From assembly GCA_025201845.1 (NCBI GenBank), contig MU604028.1, positions 10,998 through 52,815 on the forward strand: a DNA stretch of 41,818 nt, read 5' to 3'. A program made the translations under genes and the position numbers. A model generated the notes under the pieces. The model was not told the DNA's origin, did not search any database, and was given only the letters and a program-made list of their open reading frames with translations. Positions 10,468 to 19,836 of the stretch are shown here, piece after piece. The first letter of the stretch is position 1; every line of letters begins with the position of its first letter. Origin of the DNA: Martensiomyces pterosporus. Lineage: Eukaryota > Kickxellomycota > Kickxellomycetes > Kickxellales > Kickxellaceae.

Positions 10468-11712
10468 GAGCGTTTGCCGGCTGGTTTCAACTTGCTATGG
10501 AGCACGTATATTTTAATACCTCTTGTCCATTTTTAGTTCACAGCCTCTCTTTAGTTCTTTTCTGCCTGCTTTGTTTATGTATCACAACCCATTCCCCCCG
10601 CTTCCCGCGCTCTCACTCCTTCTGGCGGATACCGGGAGCTTGCAAAGATGGAAGTGCGGGATCTGGAGGGGCGAGTCACGGAAATGAGGGGACCTGGTCA
10701 AGGTTGTGTAGCCAATGAAGGCGGAATCAGCACCCATTTTGTGAGTGGCAGCGGAAGACAGCATCCACGCGCACTACGGCAGCGCAAGGCATCCGGGAGT
10801 GCGGGCATATCGGGCAAACACCAGAGGCGAGCAAAGCTACCCAGAGGAGAAAAAGCGCTGTCTCAACAAACGGACCACAGCAACAGGGAGTGCTGCTGGG
10901 CACACAGACGAGGTCCACAGGCACAGGCTACCTCATCGATCGCCAGGAGCAAGCAAGCAGCGAGAGCTGCCGGGTAGCAGCAGAGGAGGGCATGGTGTGC
11001 CTTCCTGCATGAACTGTGGCCAGCGGGTCTAGCAGCCGGAGGGGGCGGCGTGTGTTTCTCTTTGCCCAATGCCATCAATGCAGTTTGCATCCATTGACCG
11101 CTAGGTGTCTGCGCATGAAGCGAGCACACACGCTACGCCTCGCTGTGGGCGAGCAGCGCATTGCTGACCAAAGCGCCTCGCACCACGGCCACCAGTCATG
11201 CCAAAAGTTTCATAGAATTCCAGCTCAGGACACACGGCCAGCATGTCCTTTATGCAAGAGAGAATAAGCGCCGGCATTTCGGGCACATGTATACACCAAG
11301 CAACACAGCTTTGGAGGCAGCTACTTTGAGAGAGAGTGCTGTAGTTTCAGCTGCCCGTATTACCCTTGCCCTGTGCAAGATGTGGGAGACCCAATAAATA
11401 CGGCGCACCCGGAGGTCCTTTCGTGCGGACAAGCTCTCCCCACCCTCGGACACAGTCGCACGCCTGCATGAAATAACAATCGAACGAAGAGAAAATCTAC
11501 CAGCCCAGGCACTCCTCTACTCGCCCTTGCATCCTCCGTCCGTGTCACCCGCCTCCTTGCGCTTGAGTATCTTCCACCCCTCTCATTAAAGCAGCCTCCG
11601 CACGCCATCGCGTTTTTTTTCGATTAGGAACAGCTGCTACTACTCTCCACACTCCTGTGATAGGACCTCCTCCCTGGTGCGCAGCAAGCTAGTCAGCGCA
11701 AGTGGTGCTCTT

Positions 11713-11915
11713 CTCTGTGGAGGAAAGCAGCAAGGTAAGTGGGCACTGTGCCTTAGGCGCGTTTGCGCAGTGATCGGCTTGGGACAATGAGGCTAAGCCG
11801 GCAGCCACCGTGCTCAGCTAAAAGGAAACCTCGCCACCCGCCTCCACCTAAACGGCACCTTCGTCTCACGGGTTGAAAGGTTCCTTTTTTTAACTGCCTT
11901 GCTTCCTTGCTTCTC
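11713..11915 (+). repeat. 203-bp direct repeat, copy 1 (left of the gap)
   Basis: Identical by eye to 11926-12128 at an offset of 213 bases, ending exactly where the Ns begin. Most likely an unmerged contig end rather than biology. Confidence 0.9.
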
Positions 11916-11925
11916 NNNNNNNNNN
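11916..11925. other. Assembly gap (10 Ns)
   Basis: Ten unknown bases placed between two identical 203-bp blocks. The fixed round size and flanking identity suggest a placeholder inserted by a scaffolder. Confidence 0.97.
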
Positions 11926-12128
11926 CTCTGTGGAGGAAAGCAGCAAGGTAAGTGGGCACTGTGCCTTAGGCGCGTTTGCGCAGTGATCGGCTTGGGACAA
12001 TGAGGCTAAGCCGGCAGCCACCGTGCTCAGCTAAAAGGAAACCTCGCCACCCGCCTCCACCTAAACGGCACCTTCGTCTCACGGGTTGAAAGGTTCCTTT
12101 TTTTAACTGCCTTGCTTCCTTGCTTCTC
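11926..12128 (+). repeat. 203-bp direct repeat, copy 2 (right of the gap)
   Basis: Second copy of the block. It starts at the first base after the Ns with CTCTGTGG and ends in CTTGCTTCTC. Confidence 0.9.
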
Positions 12129-12228
12129 TTTCTTCTTTGCTTTGCCTGCTGTTGTTGCTTTCCTTCCTTCCTTCCTTCCTTCTTCCTTCCTTCTTCCTTC
12201 TACTGTACTCTTTGTTTATCAAAAACAG
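11948..12228 (+). other. Candidate 5' UTR intron of the arrestin gene
   Basis: A strong donor (CAAG then GTAAGTGG at 11948, duplicated at 11735 in copy 1) is followed by a TTTTTAAC branch-like site and a long pyrimidine tract. It ends in AAAACAG at 12222-12228, 194 bases before the arrestin ATG. The arrangement fits a leader intron, but there is no coding frame to confirm it. Confidence 0.3.
12160..12201 (+). repeat. (TTCC)n-type pyrimidine microsatellite
   Basis: About 42 bases of TTCC/TTC units immediately after the duplicated block, upstream of the arrestin gene. Such tracts are common in fungal leaders and also cause assembly breaks. Confidence 0.85.
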
Positions 12229-12422
12229 CAGCTCCCTGGCTCCCTTGCTGTATTCCCTCCCATCCACCGCCAGCCACACATTGTACCCTTTATTGCTGAT
12301 TATCACCAAAACTTGTCTCTGTATTGTAGCAATCGTTATCAGGCATCAGCAGCCATACTGGCAGCCAGACAAAAGCACGCACTCGGCGCCATATTATTTC
12401 CACACATACACAGCAACAAACG

Positions 12423-14630
12423 ATGCGCTCAGGTCCCTCGCTCGAAATCGTTCTCGACAAGCCCGAGCTCCTCGTCCGCGGGTCGTTCGACGAAGCCACG
12501 CCAGCCCTCCTCAGCGGGAAGCTAGTCGTGCATTTGCACGAGTCCATCCGTGTCCGCTCCCTCAAAATGGTATTCACTGGCCGCGTCGATCTCTTCCTCA
12601 ACCAGGGCCTGGTGGGCAGTAACGTGAGCAAGGACGAGCACCGAAACATCCTGACTCACGAGTGGCAGTTCCTTGAGCCGCAGAAGCCCTCGATTCTGTG
12701 GGGTCCCGAGGACAAGGAATTCCGCTTCGATCTCCTCGTGCAGGGCGACAACCCCGAGACCATCCTCACAGCACTGGGCAAAATCAGATACCAGTTGCAG
12801 GCCACGCTCGAGCGCACGTCGTTCCACGTCAACCTGGTGACTGCCATAGACGTGCCGCTCAAGCGCGGGCCCATGCCAGGCGCACCCTGGGCCCTCGCGC
12901 TGATGGAGAGCATCGAGGCGGCGGGAGAGTGGGACCAGCAGCTGGACTACCGCGTGTCGGTGCCTACCCGGTCGCTAAAGGATGGCGAGCTGTTCCACAC
13001 CCGGTTTGAGCTCGAGCCGCGCGTCAAGGGCATGAAGCTAGTTGCCGTCGGCGTGCTGGTCAAGGAGTACATTCGGTATTATAGCTCGACCGGCCAGCCC
13101 CTGCACAAGTTTTCGCGCGTGGTGGCGCGCAACGAGAATTACCTGGATCGCAACGGCACGTGCAGCACGGCTCCAAGGAAAGCCGACGAGTGCCTTGATA
13201 TGATGGATGCTACAAGCGTGCAGATTCCGCTGGCCGTGCCCGAGGCGTATGGCGGGACGCAATATGATGTGATAACGGATTTGATCGAGATCAGGCACCG
13301 CATAAAGTTCCTTATCAAGATCCGCGACCCCTTCATGCTCGTCCACAGCATCTTCATCGCCGTGCCGGTGTCCATCATGCCCGTCACTGCTCGCGATGAC
13401 ACGAGCATCTTGCCGCTGTATGAGACTGCCCTGCTTAATCCGGGGACGGTCATCATGCGGTCTGGCACGCAGCCGCCAGCCTACGACGCTATTTCGCAGG
13501 CGAGCGGGATGCAAGAAACTGGCAACGATGTGTCTGCTGCTGCGCCAGTGAGCCCTGCTGGTTCATCCCGTGTCGCACGTCCACCTAGCGGCAACTCTCC
13601 GGAATACCTTGCGGTTGAGCCAGGTACCGTGGTCAATGGGTTCCCAGGGCCCTTGCATCGCACTGGGTCGCAGTTCTATCTTGCCTCGCCGGACAGCTCG
13701 CCGTCAATGCGCCCGATTGACTCTGCTGCCCGTGGCTCTCTGAATGACGGCCCCAGAAACAGCATACACCAGAATTCGGCGAGCAGCAGCACGGCTGTGA
13801 CAGCCATCGATGACGGCGACGACGTCGTGGCCGGTGGAATCAGACAATCATCGAGGTCTGCCTCTGCCTCTCGGTCAACTGCTGCATTGTCCCCCAGTGG
13901 CGGCAGCGACACCGATTTGACGGTGCCTGTCCTAGCCTCATCGCCTGGTCAGATGGGGGCCACTCGAGAGCTGCTGCCACAAGCGCTGCCTGCGGAATAC
14001 GAGAGGAACCCGTCCTTCGGCATGCAGAAGATCGGAGGCGATCCGTGCTCCGACTCCTCCAATGCAACTCTCACTAGTTCCTCGCTACCTACACATGGCA
14101 GCATACTGGACATTACCGAAGCAGTGCCACAGCAGGCGCATGGCGGCCCTGATGCTGGCGCAGACTCGACAGCGACGGCGCCTTCAGCGACGGCAAATGG
14201 GATTAAAAGACCGCAGAGCCGCGCCAGTCTGTCGTCCAACAAGAGCACGTCGCTGCACGATAGATTGGCGGGAAGCAAGATCTCAGAGAAGATGCGGTCA
14301 ATCTTCCACTCCCGCACATCCTCGAACGCCACGGCTGATGACCCAGCATCACACGCGAACGGCTCCATGACTCCGCCACCCATGGGCACCATCCCCATCG
14401 TCGACTGCGATGCCACTGCCGGGAGAGGCAGCGTGTCTGCCGTGGCGCCGCCTATGCCTGTGCATGTGGCTCCAACGAGGCATCGCAACACCAATAGCCT
14501 GTCGTTGCTTGGCGGGCTAGGGCAGCTGCACTTGCAGAGCAGGAGAAGCAGCTTGGGGAATGTAAACCCGCCGGACTCATCGCCTAGTCGCGGTCATGCT
14601 ACGCCCTCATCGCCCTTGGTGCTCCAATAA
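12423..14630 (+). CDS. Arrestin-related trafficking adaptor (ART/alpha-arrestin)
   Basis: Single-exon 735-residue protein. Residues about 8-160 form an arrestin N domain (LEIVLDKPELLVRG start, LSGKLVVHLHESIRVRSLKMVFTGRVD strand pattern, a W-containing loop near 100). Residues about 175-330 form an arrestin C domain (VSVPTRSLKDGELFHTRFELEPR, then IEIRHRIKFLIKIRDP). Right after the fold lies a PPAY motif at 351-354, the type of PPxY that binds WW domains of Rsp5/NEDD4 ubiquitin ligases. The remaining ~380 residues are disordered and Ser/Pro-rich with many likely phosphosites. Such adaptors recruit the ligase to plasma-membrane transporters and trigger their endocytosis. The permease at 2.4 kb is the kind of client expected, although a link is inference. 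The AATAAA at 14626-14631 overlaps the stop codon, so polyadenylation may occur very close to the coding end. It is convergent with the hexokinase-like gene. Confidence 0.87.
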   Translation: MRSGPSLEIVLDKPELLVRGSFDEATPALLSGKLVVHLHESIRVRSLKMVFTGRVDLFLNQGLVGSNVSKDEHRNILTHEWQFLEPQKPSILWGPEDKEFRFDLLVQGDNPETILTALGKIRYQLQATLERTSFHVNLVTAIDVPLKRGPMPGAPWALALMESIEAAGEWDQQLDYRVSVPTRSLKDGELFHTRFELEPRVKGMKLVAVGVLVKEYIRYYSSTGQPLHKFSRVVARNENYLDRNGTCSTAPRKADECLDMMDATSVQIPLAVPEAYGGTQYDVITDLIEIRHRIKFLIKIRDPFMLVHSIFIAVPVSIMPVTARDDTSILPLYETALLNPGTVIMRSGTQPPAYDAISQASGMQETGNDVSAAAPVSPAGSSRVARPPSGNSPEYLAVEPGTVVNGFPGPLHRTGSQFYLASPDSSPSMRPIDSAARGSLNDGPRNSIHQNSASSSTAVTAIDDGDDVVAGGIRQSSRSASASRSTAALSPSGGSDTDLTVPVLASSPGQMGATRELLPQALPAEYERNPSFGMQKIGGDPCSDSSNATLTSSSLPTHGSILDITEAVPQQAHGGPDAGADSTATAPSATANGIKRPQSRASLSSNKSTSLHDRLAGSKISEKMRSIFHSRTSSNATADDPASHANGSMTPPPMGTIPIVDCDATAGRGSVSAVAPPMPVHVAPTRHRNTNSLSLLGGLGQLHLQSRRSSLGNVNPPDSSPSRGHATPSSPLVLQ

Positions 14631-15076
14631 AATCTCTGTGTGGATGTGTATTGCTATTTTTCCCGTCGCCTTGCCCTGGTGCATTATTTCCCTCTCATTC
14701 TATAATTTATTTTGGAACTAGCCATTTAACGTGCCATAGATCATAGACATGCTTCCTCCCCACAGTCGCCTGGGACGAATAATGCCATGCACTAAAGCCC
14801 CGCTGGGGCAGGGTTGCTTCCAGCCTCACCCAGAGCAGCCGCCCAGACGATTTGGTGGCAGCGGGGATATTTGCACTGGTGTGTCTTGGGTGCTGATACA
14901 GTAGATTGCAGAGTGCGCTGGTAAGAGAGCCGCTATGTCTCAGCATCTGAGTGAGTCCCGTGGAGTGCAATGTGCGATTCTGTATTAGAGCGTGGAGTGC
15001 AATGTGCGATTCTGTATTAGAGTATTAGATAGAGAAAGTGACTACTATGAACATGAACAATGGAGAAGGCATATTT
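14631..15076. other. 3' intergenic region between convergent genes
   Basis: 446 bases downstream of both the arrestin gene and the hexokinase-like gene. It holds AT-rich likely polyadenylation sequence (14690-14715) and a perfect 32-bp tandem duplication. No gene seen. Confidence 0.55.
14959..15022 (+). repeat. Two perfect tandem copies of a 32-bp unit
   Basis: Unit CGTGGAGTGCAATGTGCGAT plus 12 more bases, at 14959-14990 and 14991-15022. Identical copies suggest a recent slippage event in a 3' flank. Confidence 0.9.
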
Positions 15077-16492
15077 TTAAAGAGACACGGCATTGACAGC
15101 AGCCCCGATGAGATCAGAATTGCGACGCTGGTAGATAACCTTTGCCTGGCCAGCCTCCGCCTTGATGAGCTGCTCCTGCAGGGTGGCGATGGTGTCTTCG
15201 TAAACCTTGCGGTTCATATCGAACAAGGCGCCACTGAGGGTAACCAAGGCAGAGCTGGCGCTGGTGTTGCTCTTCAGAACGAGAGCAGCAAGGGCAGCTC
15301 CCGAGAGACGCGATGCACGGGCAGCAACGATTTCGCACAGCGCACGGATGATCTGGCGGTCGCCAAGCGTAGTGGCGATTCCAAACTCAGCAGCAAAAAT
15401 GGCGCTGACTGCAGCAAGATCCTGCGACTCATCCTCCATGATAGAGCCCATGTATGCGGTGTAGAACGAGTAGTTGCTGCTGATCTTCTCAGCCGGGCAG
15501 TTGACAGTGAACAGAAGATGGCTGTCCATGAAGTCGGTGAGCAGGTTGCGCACAATCTCGCCCAGGTACTGGTCAGCAACGAGCTTCTCGAACGCCTGGC
15601 GGCCGGGGTTGCGCGACTCGCGGTCAATGCGGCGGTCCCACATGTTGAGTGGCAGTGAGCCAGTGGATGAGCCGAAGCGGCCAAGCTCGGTGTTGATAGC
15701 CACCTCGTCGGTGTCTTGTGCGTTTCTGGCAGGGTTGATCTTCTCGACGTTGTTGAGCTTCTCGTAGTACGCGGCGTTGACGCCGTGGTTGAATGATGCA
15801 GCGACGCGAGTTGCTTTGTCCTTGTGCTGGGCAGCGATTAGGGCGCTGACAACGTTGTTCGTGACAGATGTGACACGCACGGGGAGGCGGTTGCAGCGGA
15901 TGGCATCGCACAGCTTGCGAGCCACGTCGCTGCCACCGAGGTCAAGCGAGTCCTCCTTGGTCAGCTCCGACACATGGCACTCGATGCGCTTTTGCGTGGC
16001 GCTGCTGGTAGTGCTGCAGTCACTGACAGGAAAGCCCAGCGTGAATCCCAGAGGGAGGTGCTCCTCCAGGGCAGCGCGCTCGAGGTCGTGGGTGTGGATG
16101 AACTCGCGGATGCAGTAGGCAACAAAGTCAAAGAAACGAGGAACCGACTTCGTGTTCGCTGCAGGAGTGACAAAGACCTGGGTCTCAGACCTGGCAACCG
16201 AGGCATCCGCGCCAAATGTCACGCTGCTGATGCGAATGCGCCTCCCAGAGGACTCAATGGCCATGCTGAGGGCAGTGCTGTTGGGTGTCGAGTGGGTGTG
16301 GACAAAGGATGGGTTCATGTACAGGTCGCTCTTGTGGCCGTGCTTCAGACCCAGCGCGAGTTCGGTGCTCAGCTGCGAGATGATGGTGCTGAGCTGCTCG
16401 TCCGAGACGGCGAAGGCTGTGGAGACCTGGGCGAGGAACTTGAGCTGATTGCTGGAAAGAGCAGAGACAGAGGAGGTAAATGAAGAAGCCAT
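15077..16492 (-). CDS. Hexokinase-fold protein with degenerate active site (probable pseudoenzyme)
   Basis: 471 residues, near the usual ~480 of fungal hexokinases, no intron, ATG at 16492. The fold is recognisable. LGFTLGFP is at 148-155, where hexokinases have LGFTFSFP. NTELGRFG is at 267-274 and keeps Glu269. IDRESRNPGRQAFEKLV is at 289-305 and keeps Glu302. YLGEIVRNLL is at 309-318. Catalytic sites are lost. The sugar-phosphorylation Asp of NDTVGT is Asn213 (TNNVVSA). The first phosphate loop DLGGTNFR is replaced by a segment around ESSGRRIR (80-87). The GTG of the second phosphate loop reads NHG (235-237). The DGS adenosine motif near 418-422 is absent. Glucose phosphorylation is therefore unlikely. 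Non-catalytic hexokinase relatives such as Aspergillus XprF/HxkC act in regulation of carbon response and extracellular proteases, and a similar sensing or scaffold role is my inference. A strong TATA element lies upstream. Confidence 0.85.
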   Translation of the reverse strand: MASSFTSSVSALSSNQLKFLAQVSTAFAVSDEQLSTIISQLSTELALGLKHGHKSDLYMNPSFVHTHSTPNSTALSMAIESSGRRIRISSVTFGADASVARSETQVFVTPAANTKSVPRFFDFVAYCIREFIHTHDLERAALEEHLPLGFTLGFPVSDCSTTSSATQKRIECHVSELTKEDSLDLGGSDVARKLCDAIRCNRLPVRVTSVTNNVVSALIAAQHKDKATRVAASFNHGVNAAYYEKLNNVEKINPARNAQDTDEVAINTELGRFGSSTGSLPLNMWDRRIDRESRNPGRQAFEKLVADQYLGEIVRNLLTDFMDSHLLFTVNCPAEKISSNYSFYTAYMGSIMEDESQDLAAVSAIFAAEFGIATTLGDRQIIRALCEIVAARASRLSGAALAALVLKSNTSASSALVTLSGALFDMNRKVYEDTIATLQEQLIKAEAGQAKVIYQRRNSDLIGAAVNAVSL

Positions 16493-16713
16493 GGCGACTG
16501 TCTTTTTTTTTTTTTTGGCAGATGCGTTTATAAACAGGGGTTAACGTGGATGTTGGTGTGCTGGAAAGAATGCGGCTTTCCAAAGAGAAGGCTATAGACA
16601 AGTAGGGGGGAAGAAATGAAAGGGTATGTGCAAGCGAGCGGAGCCACTCTATGTACTGAGGACAATGTAGCTGACGACGGTAAAGGCTTTCTGGCTGGGC
16701 TCTCTGCACGGCG

Positions 16714-16723
16714 CTTTTATATA
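16714..16723 (-). promoter_or_regulatory. TATA box upstream of the hexokinase-like gene
   Basis: TATATAAAAG on the minus strand, a strong consensus, 222-231 bases from the ATG. A second, weaker TTTATAAAC lies about 36 bases from the ATG (16527-16535). The distance suggests a long leader or a leader intron. Confidence 0.45.
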
Positions 16724-16812
16724 CCAGCAGCGGATGACTGTTTTTTTTCCGTGCAAAGCGAGGGGACCGTGTAACAAGCACAGCTCAAACATGAAGCTTT
16801 ACAGCAGCCCCC

Positions 16813-16862
16813 TTCTCTCCCCCTTCCTTCTCTCCCCCTTCCTTCTCTCCCCCTTCCTTCTC
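16813..16862 (+). repeat. 15-bp pyrimidine tandem repeat, three copies plus a partial copy
   Basis: Unit TTCTCTCCCCCTTCC repeated from 16813 to 16857, followed by TTCTC. Located upstream of the hexokinase-like gene TATA box. Confidence 0.85.
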
Positions 16863-18060
16863 CGTCCCCAACCCTTCAAGCGGGGATGGTTTTGCTGTTA
16901 TGACTAAACTGCTCCCAGAATGGCAGCTGCACCATCGCCACTGCTGCTAGCACGTAGGTCGTCCTCACAAGCGATACGCGCTCCCTGGAAGAGCGATGCA
17001 AGCTATGGCGCTGGATGCGGGAGTCTCCTCGATCACCTCCTCGAACCCCCGACAAGTTTACCCCCATCTCCCCAAACGCTGATATCTCTAGCCATCGATT
17101 AGCTATCGGTGCAGGTCTATTGGCAGCTATAGACCGCAACCCGATCCCAAAAACAGTGCTGGAAGATCCATTTTGGCCAAGGGGCCTCGCTGCTGCTCCT
17201 GGCTGTTCAATTGGCTCCTAATTGCCTTGGGCCGCTATAGCCCATTATCCGTGTATGGCAGCTCGGCCATGGATGTCACAGTTGCTACCGCACAGCACCC
17301 GTGCCGAGCTTCGTCGGCCTTGCGATTCGGCATAGCTGCTAAAAAGAGCTCTAGAGCCGTGCCTTGACGCAGGACGTGCTCGCATGTGCTGGCAGCGAGT
17401 GCATACATTGCTGTCCAGAGATGCGCCACCACGCTGTCTTTGCGCCCTCCTCAGCTGTGCACTCGTGCATCCACCGCTGCCTCTATGTCCATGCATCACA
17501 GTCTAGAAACATAGTCACTCGTTGGGGGGTGTGGTACTGGGGGAGGGCATTTGTGCTAATATCCGCAGGACTCGCTCTCGCTGTCGGCTTTGAGCACCAG
17601 CAATTTGCTGTTTATTTTTGGGGCGCGCTTTGGGGGCGGTGCTGGAGAGAAACAGGGCTGGAGCTGGTGGAGCTGGAGCGGCATGTTGTCTTTTGGTTGT
17701 GCCTGTTCCGCAATTATCCGAGGGTAGGAGTTGGCCCACCCCTTGGCTGCTTCCCTGCCGCAAGCAGGCACAGTGATTCTGTGCTTGCTGTATCTGTGGC
17801 AGTTGGTTAGAAAGTGCCATAGGCAGAGACCCCTGCATGGATTCACTATGGCATTGTAACACACCTCTGCAGCCACTCCAGACGGCAATGTGCATCAGTG
17901 CTGGGTCACTTGAATTGAAAGCAGCTTGAACAAAAAAAAACCTAAATGCTTCTGACTGGCATCTTTCTCCAGCAAACTGATGGACTAGAGCATAATCGAT
18001 TACCACTCGATTAGACCCAGCTTCTTTATAGAGGCCGCCTGCGTACCACGGCCAGGCTGC

Positions 18061-18564
18061 CTATATGCCAAGAGCGTATTTGAGGATTAGAGGGAGCAGC
18101 GAGGTAACTGCATCAGCAGCCGACTTGACAAACTGCTTCAGTGGACCCTTTGGCACGGCACTGAGAACCAGATTGGTGAGATCCTTCATTGCCGGCGAAA
18201 TAGACTTGACCACCTGGTTGATTATTTTGGTCGTTGGGTCTTCGTCAAAGTCGTCATCGTCCTTGGCTCTGGTCTGTCCTTTGACTGAGTTTTGTTCCGA
18301 GATAGTATGCAGCGAGTATATGCCGTCGATAATATCTTTGCTGAGCTGTGCGGCGCGTTCCCTGGCTTCTGCCTGTGTGAGCTCGGTGTACTGATGCTGG
18401 TCTGACAAGGCGACTGCAGACTGCTGCTGCTGCTGCTGCTGTTGTTGTTGCTGTTGTTGCTGTTGTTGCTGTTGCTGTTGCTGCTGGTCTCCAGTGACCA
18501 TTGCAGCTATCAGAACAGCGAATATCACGAGCAGTGTAAGCACAGTGCGTTGTATATGTCTCAT
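18061..18564 (-). CDS. Small signal-peptide protein with a 22-residue polyglutamine tract
   Basis: 167 residues from the ATG at 18564. The frame is open much further upstream, but that part crosses TATA-like promoter DNA and this Met starts a clean signal peptide or membrane anchor (residues 8-24, TVLTLLVIFAVLIAAMV). Gln27-48 form an uninterrupted polyQ run encoded by mixed CAG and CAA codons. The rest is predicted helical: an Ala/Glu-rich segment with RERAAQLSKDI, an acidic KDDDDFDED cluster and an amphipathic C-terminus ending in LLPLILKYALGI. There are no Cys residues and no known domain. Mixed Gln codons suggest selection on the protein tract rather than simple CAG expansion. Possible fates are secretion or an ER/vacuole lumen; function unknown. 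Confidence 0.6.
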   Translation of the reverse strand: MRHIQRTVLTLLVIFAVLIAAMVTGDQQQQQQQQQQQQQQQQQQQQQQSAVALSDQHQYTELTQAEARERAAQLSKDIIDGIYSLHTISEQNSVKGQTRAKDDDDFDEDPTTKIINQVVKSISPAMKDLTNLVLSAVPKGPLKQFVKSAADAVTSLLPLILKYALGI

Positions 18565-19836
18565 GGCGTTCGTTAATCTCAGCCAAAGTGATGCAACATA
18601 GATGTCAAGCTGTGCAGAGATGCTGGCAATCCAGGATGACGACACATTCGCGCTATATAACATACTACACACACTCTCCTCGTCCTCAATGACCGGGCTG
18701 TCTGGAATTGCACCGCAAATATAGCTGGCCGCTGCCACTATGCAAAGCAAACATGTGTAGCAGTAAGATCCAATATTCACAACTCCACAGATGGGCGTCC
18801 AGAAAAAGAAGGCGTTTTGCCAATGTTGCTCTAGATGCGTGGAAGAGTGCGAGCGCGCTAGGGCGGTTTTGCTCATCGAACCACAGTCGCACAGCGGCAC
18901 AATGCTCGGCGCTCGACGTGCATTTCTTAGCGCGGCCTTGCTAAAAGAGCAGCCCAGAAAGTTGGGGAAGAAAGGGGTGTTGGAGGGACACGCTGGACAC
19001 TGGGGTGCGAGCTAAATAGGGGAAAGACGTCAAGGGGAGGCGATCATTGCAGTGCTGTGCTCGCACTACTAGCACGCTAGAAAAATTTAGCGTTCTCTAT
19101 TTTGACTCGGTGGACCCGCATAGTCCTAGATGCTCTTGGCTTCTTGTTGGGCAGCAGGGGTTCTGAATGCACCTTGGTACGTGTGTTTTCCAAGGAGGTA
19201 CGTTGCAGCACTGCAGCACTGGCCGACCGAGAAGCGCATCAGGCTCCTGCCGAGCAGAAGCCCTGGCGCTAGTGGTCCTCGACAATATCTCACCCGCCTC
19301 ACAGAGCTGGCAAGGGGGTCTGTGCTTCAGGCATGCTTCCCTGCCGAGCTGCCTCTTGAGTGGCCGACAGGGCACAGAGTGAGACGACACACTTGACCGC
19401 GCCTGATTGGCCCCCCACCCCAAAAAAATACCACGCAATGCGCAGGTGTCGGCACCGCGAGAAAAAAAATTTTATTTGCGAAATCACAATGCTACTCTGA
19501 GAGGGTACCGAAAGCTCCCAAAGCATAAAAGGGCATCCAAACACGCCATCACACACCCTTGCTCTCTTTCCGGCCCCACTCCCTTTTGCTTTCTACTTTT
19601 CGCTTGTGAGCAGAGACGCTTCTATTCCATATTCTTCTTCCAATTCACACCTCTCCCTCTACTTGCTAACGCCACGAACACCAACAGCACCTTTTCTTTT
19701 GTACGATAAACGCACACTGTATAGCATCTATTTATTCTTCTCTGGAGCGCTTACCCAACCACGCCTTTTACGCCCGTGACATTTCGCTACTCTACTTGCC
19801 ATTTGCCGGAAACCACCAACCTAAGCGAGGGCTGAC
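18565..19836. other. Divergent intergenic region, polyQ gene / BED-methyltransferase gene
   Basis: About 1.27 kb with no supportable gene. It includes the polyQ TATA-like element, A-rich runs at 19424-19430 and 19463-19470 and a CT-rich leader before the BED-finger ATG. Confidence 0.5.
18653..18660 (-). promoter_or_regulatory. TATA-like element of the polyQ gene
   Basis: TTATATAG on the minus strand, 89-96 bases upstream of the chosen ATG. It supports that start over the longer open frame. Confidence 0.4.

Larger units (their letters stand above)
10468..12422. other. Long gene-poor region containing an assembly gap
   Basis: About 1.95 kb without a supportable coding gene. It contains an AATAAA at 11393-11398 on the plus strand, the duplicated block and N gap (11713-12128), a (TTCC)n tract and the probable 5' leader of the arrestin gene. 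Open frames here have no recognisable domains and poor starts. Confidence 0.55.
16493..18060. other. Intergenic region between two leftward genes
   Basis: About 1.57 kb without a supportable gene. It holds the promoter of the hexokinase-like gene (A/T homopolymers at 16503-16516 and 16741-16748, TATA), a CT-rich 15-bp tandem repeat and then ~1.1 kb of mixed sequence with only short frames. Frames near 17364-17810 (+) and 17515-18006 (-) overlap each other and have no domain signature. Confidence 0.5.

Noticed and set aside
11713..12128. Long direct repeats as ends of a mobile element
   Set aside because: Only 10 Ns lie between the copies, no transposase frame, no terminal inverted repeats or target-site duplication; an assembly artefact explains it better.
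14626..14631. AATAAA overlapping the arrestin stop codon as evidence of a truncated gene
   Set aside because: The disordered tail ends naturally; fungal polyadenylation signals are loose, so this is an oddity rather than a truncation.
17030..17110. tRNA-like B box (GGTTCGAG on the minus strand) near 17043-17056
   Set aside because: No matching A box at the right distance, the B box lacks the terminal CC, and no acceptor stem can be paired.
17364..18006. Overlapping open frames on opposite strands between the hexokinase-like gene and the polyQ gene
   Set aside because: No domains, no hydrophobic pattern, Cys/Trp-rich random-looking composition, and no promoter arrangement.
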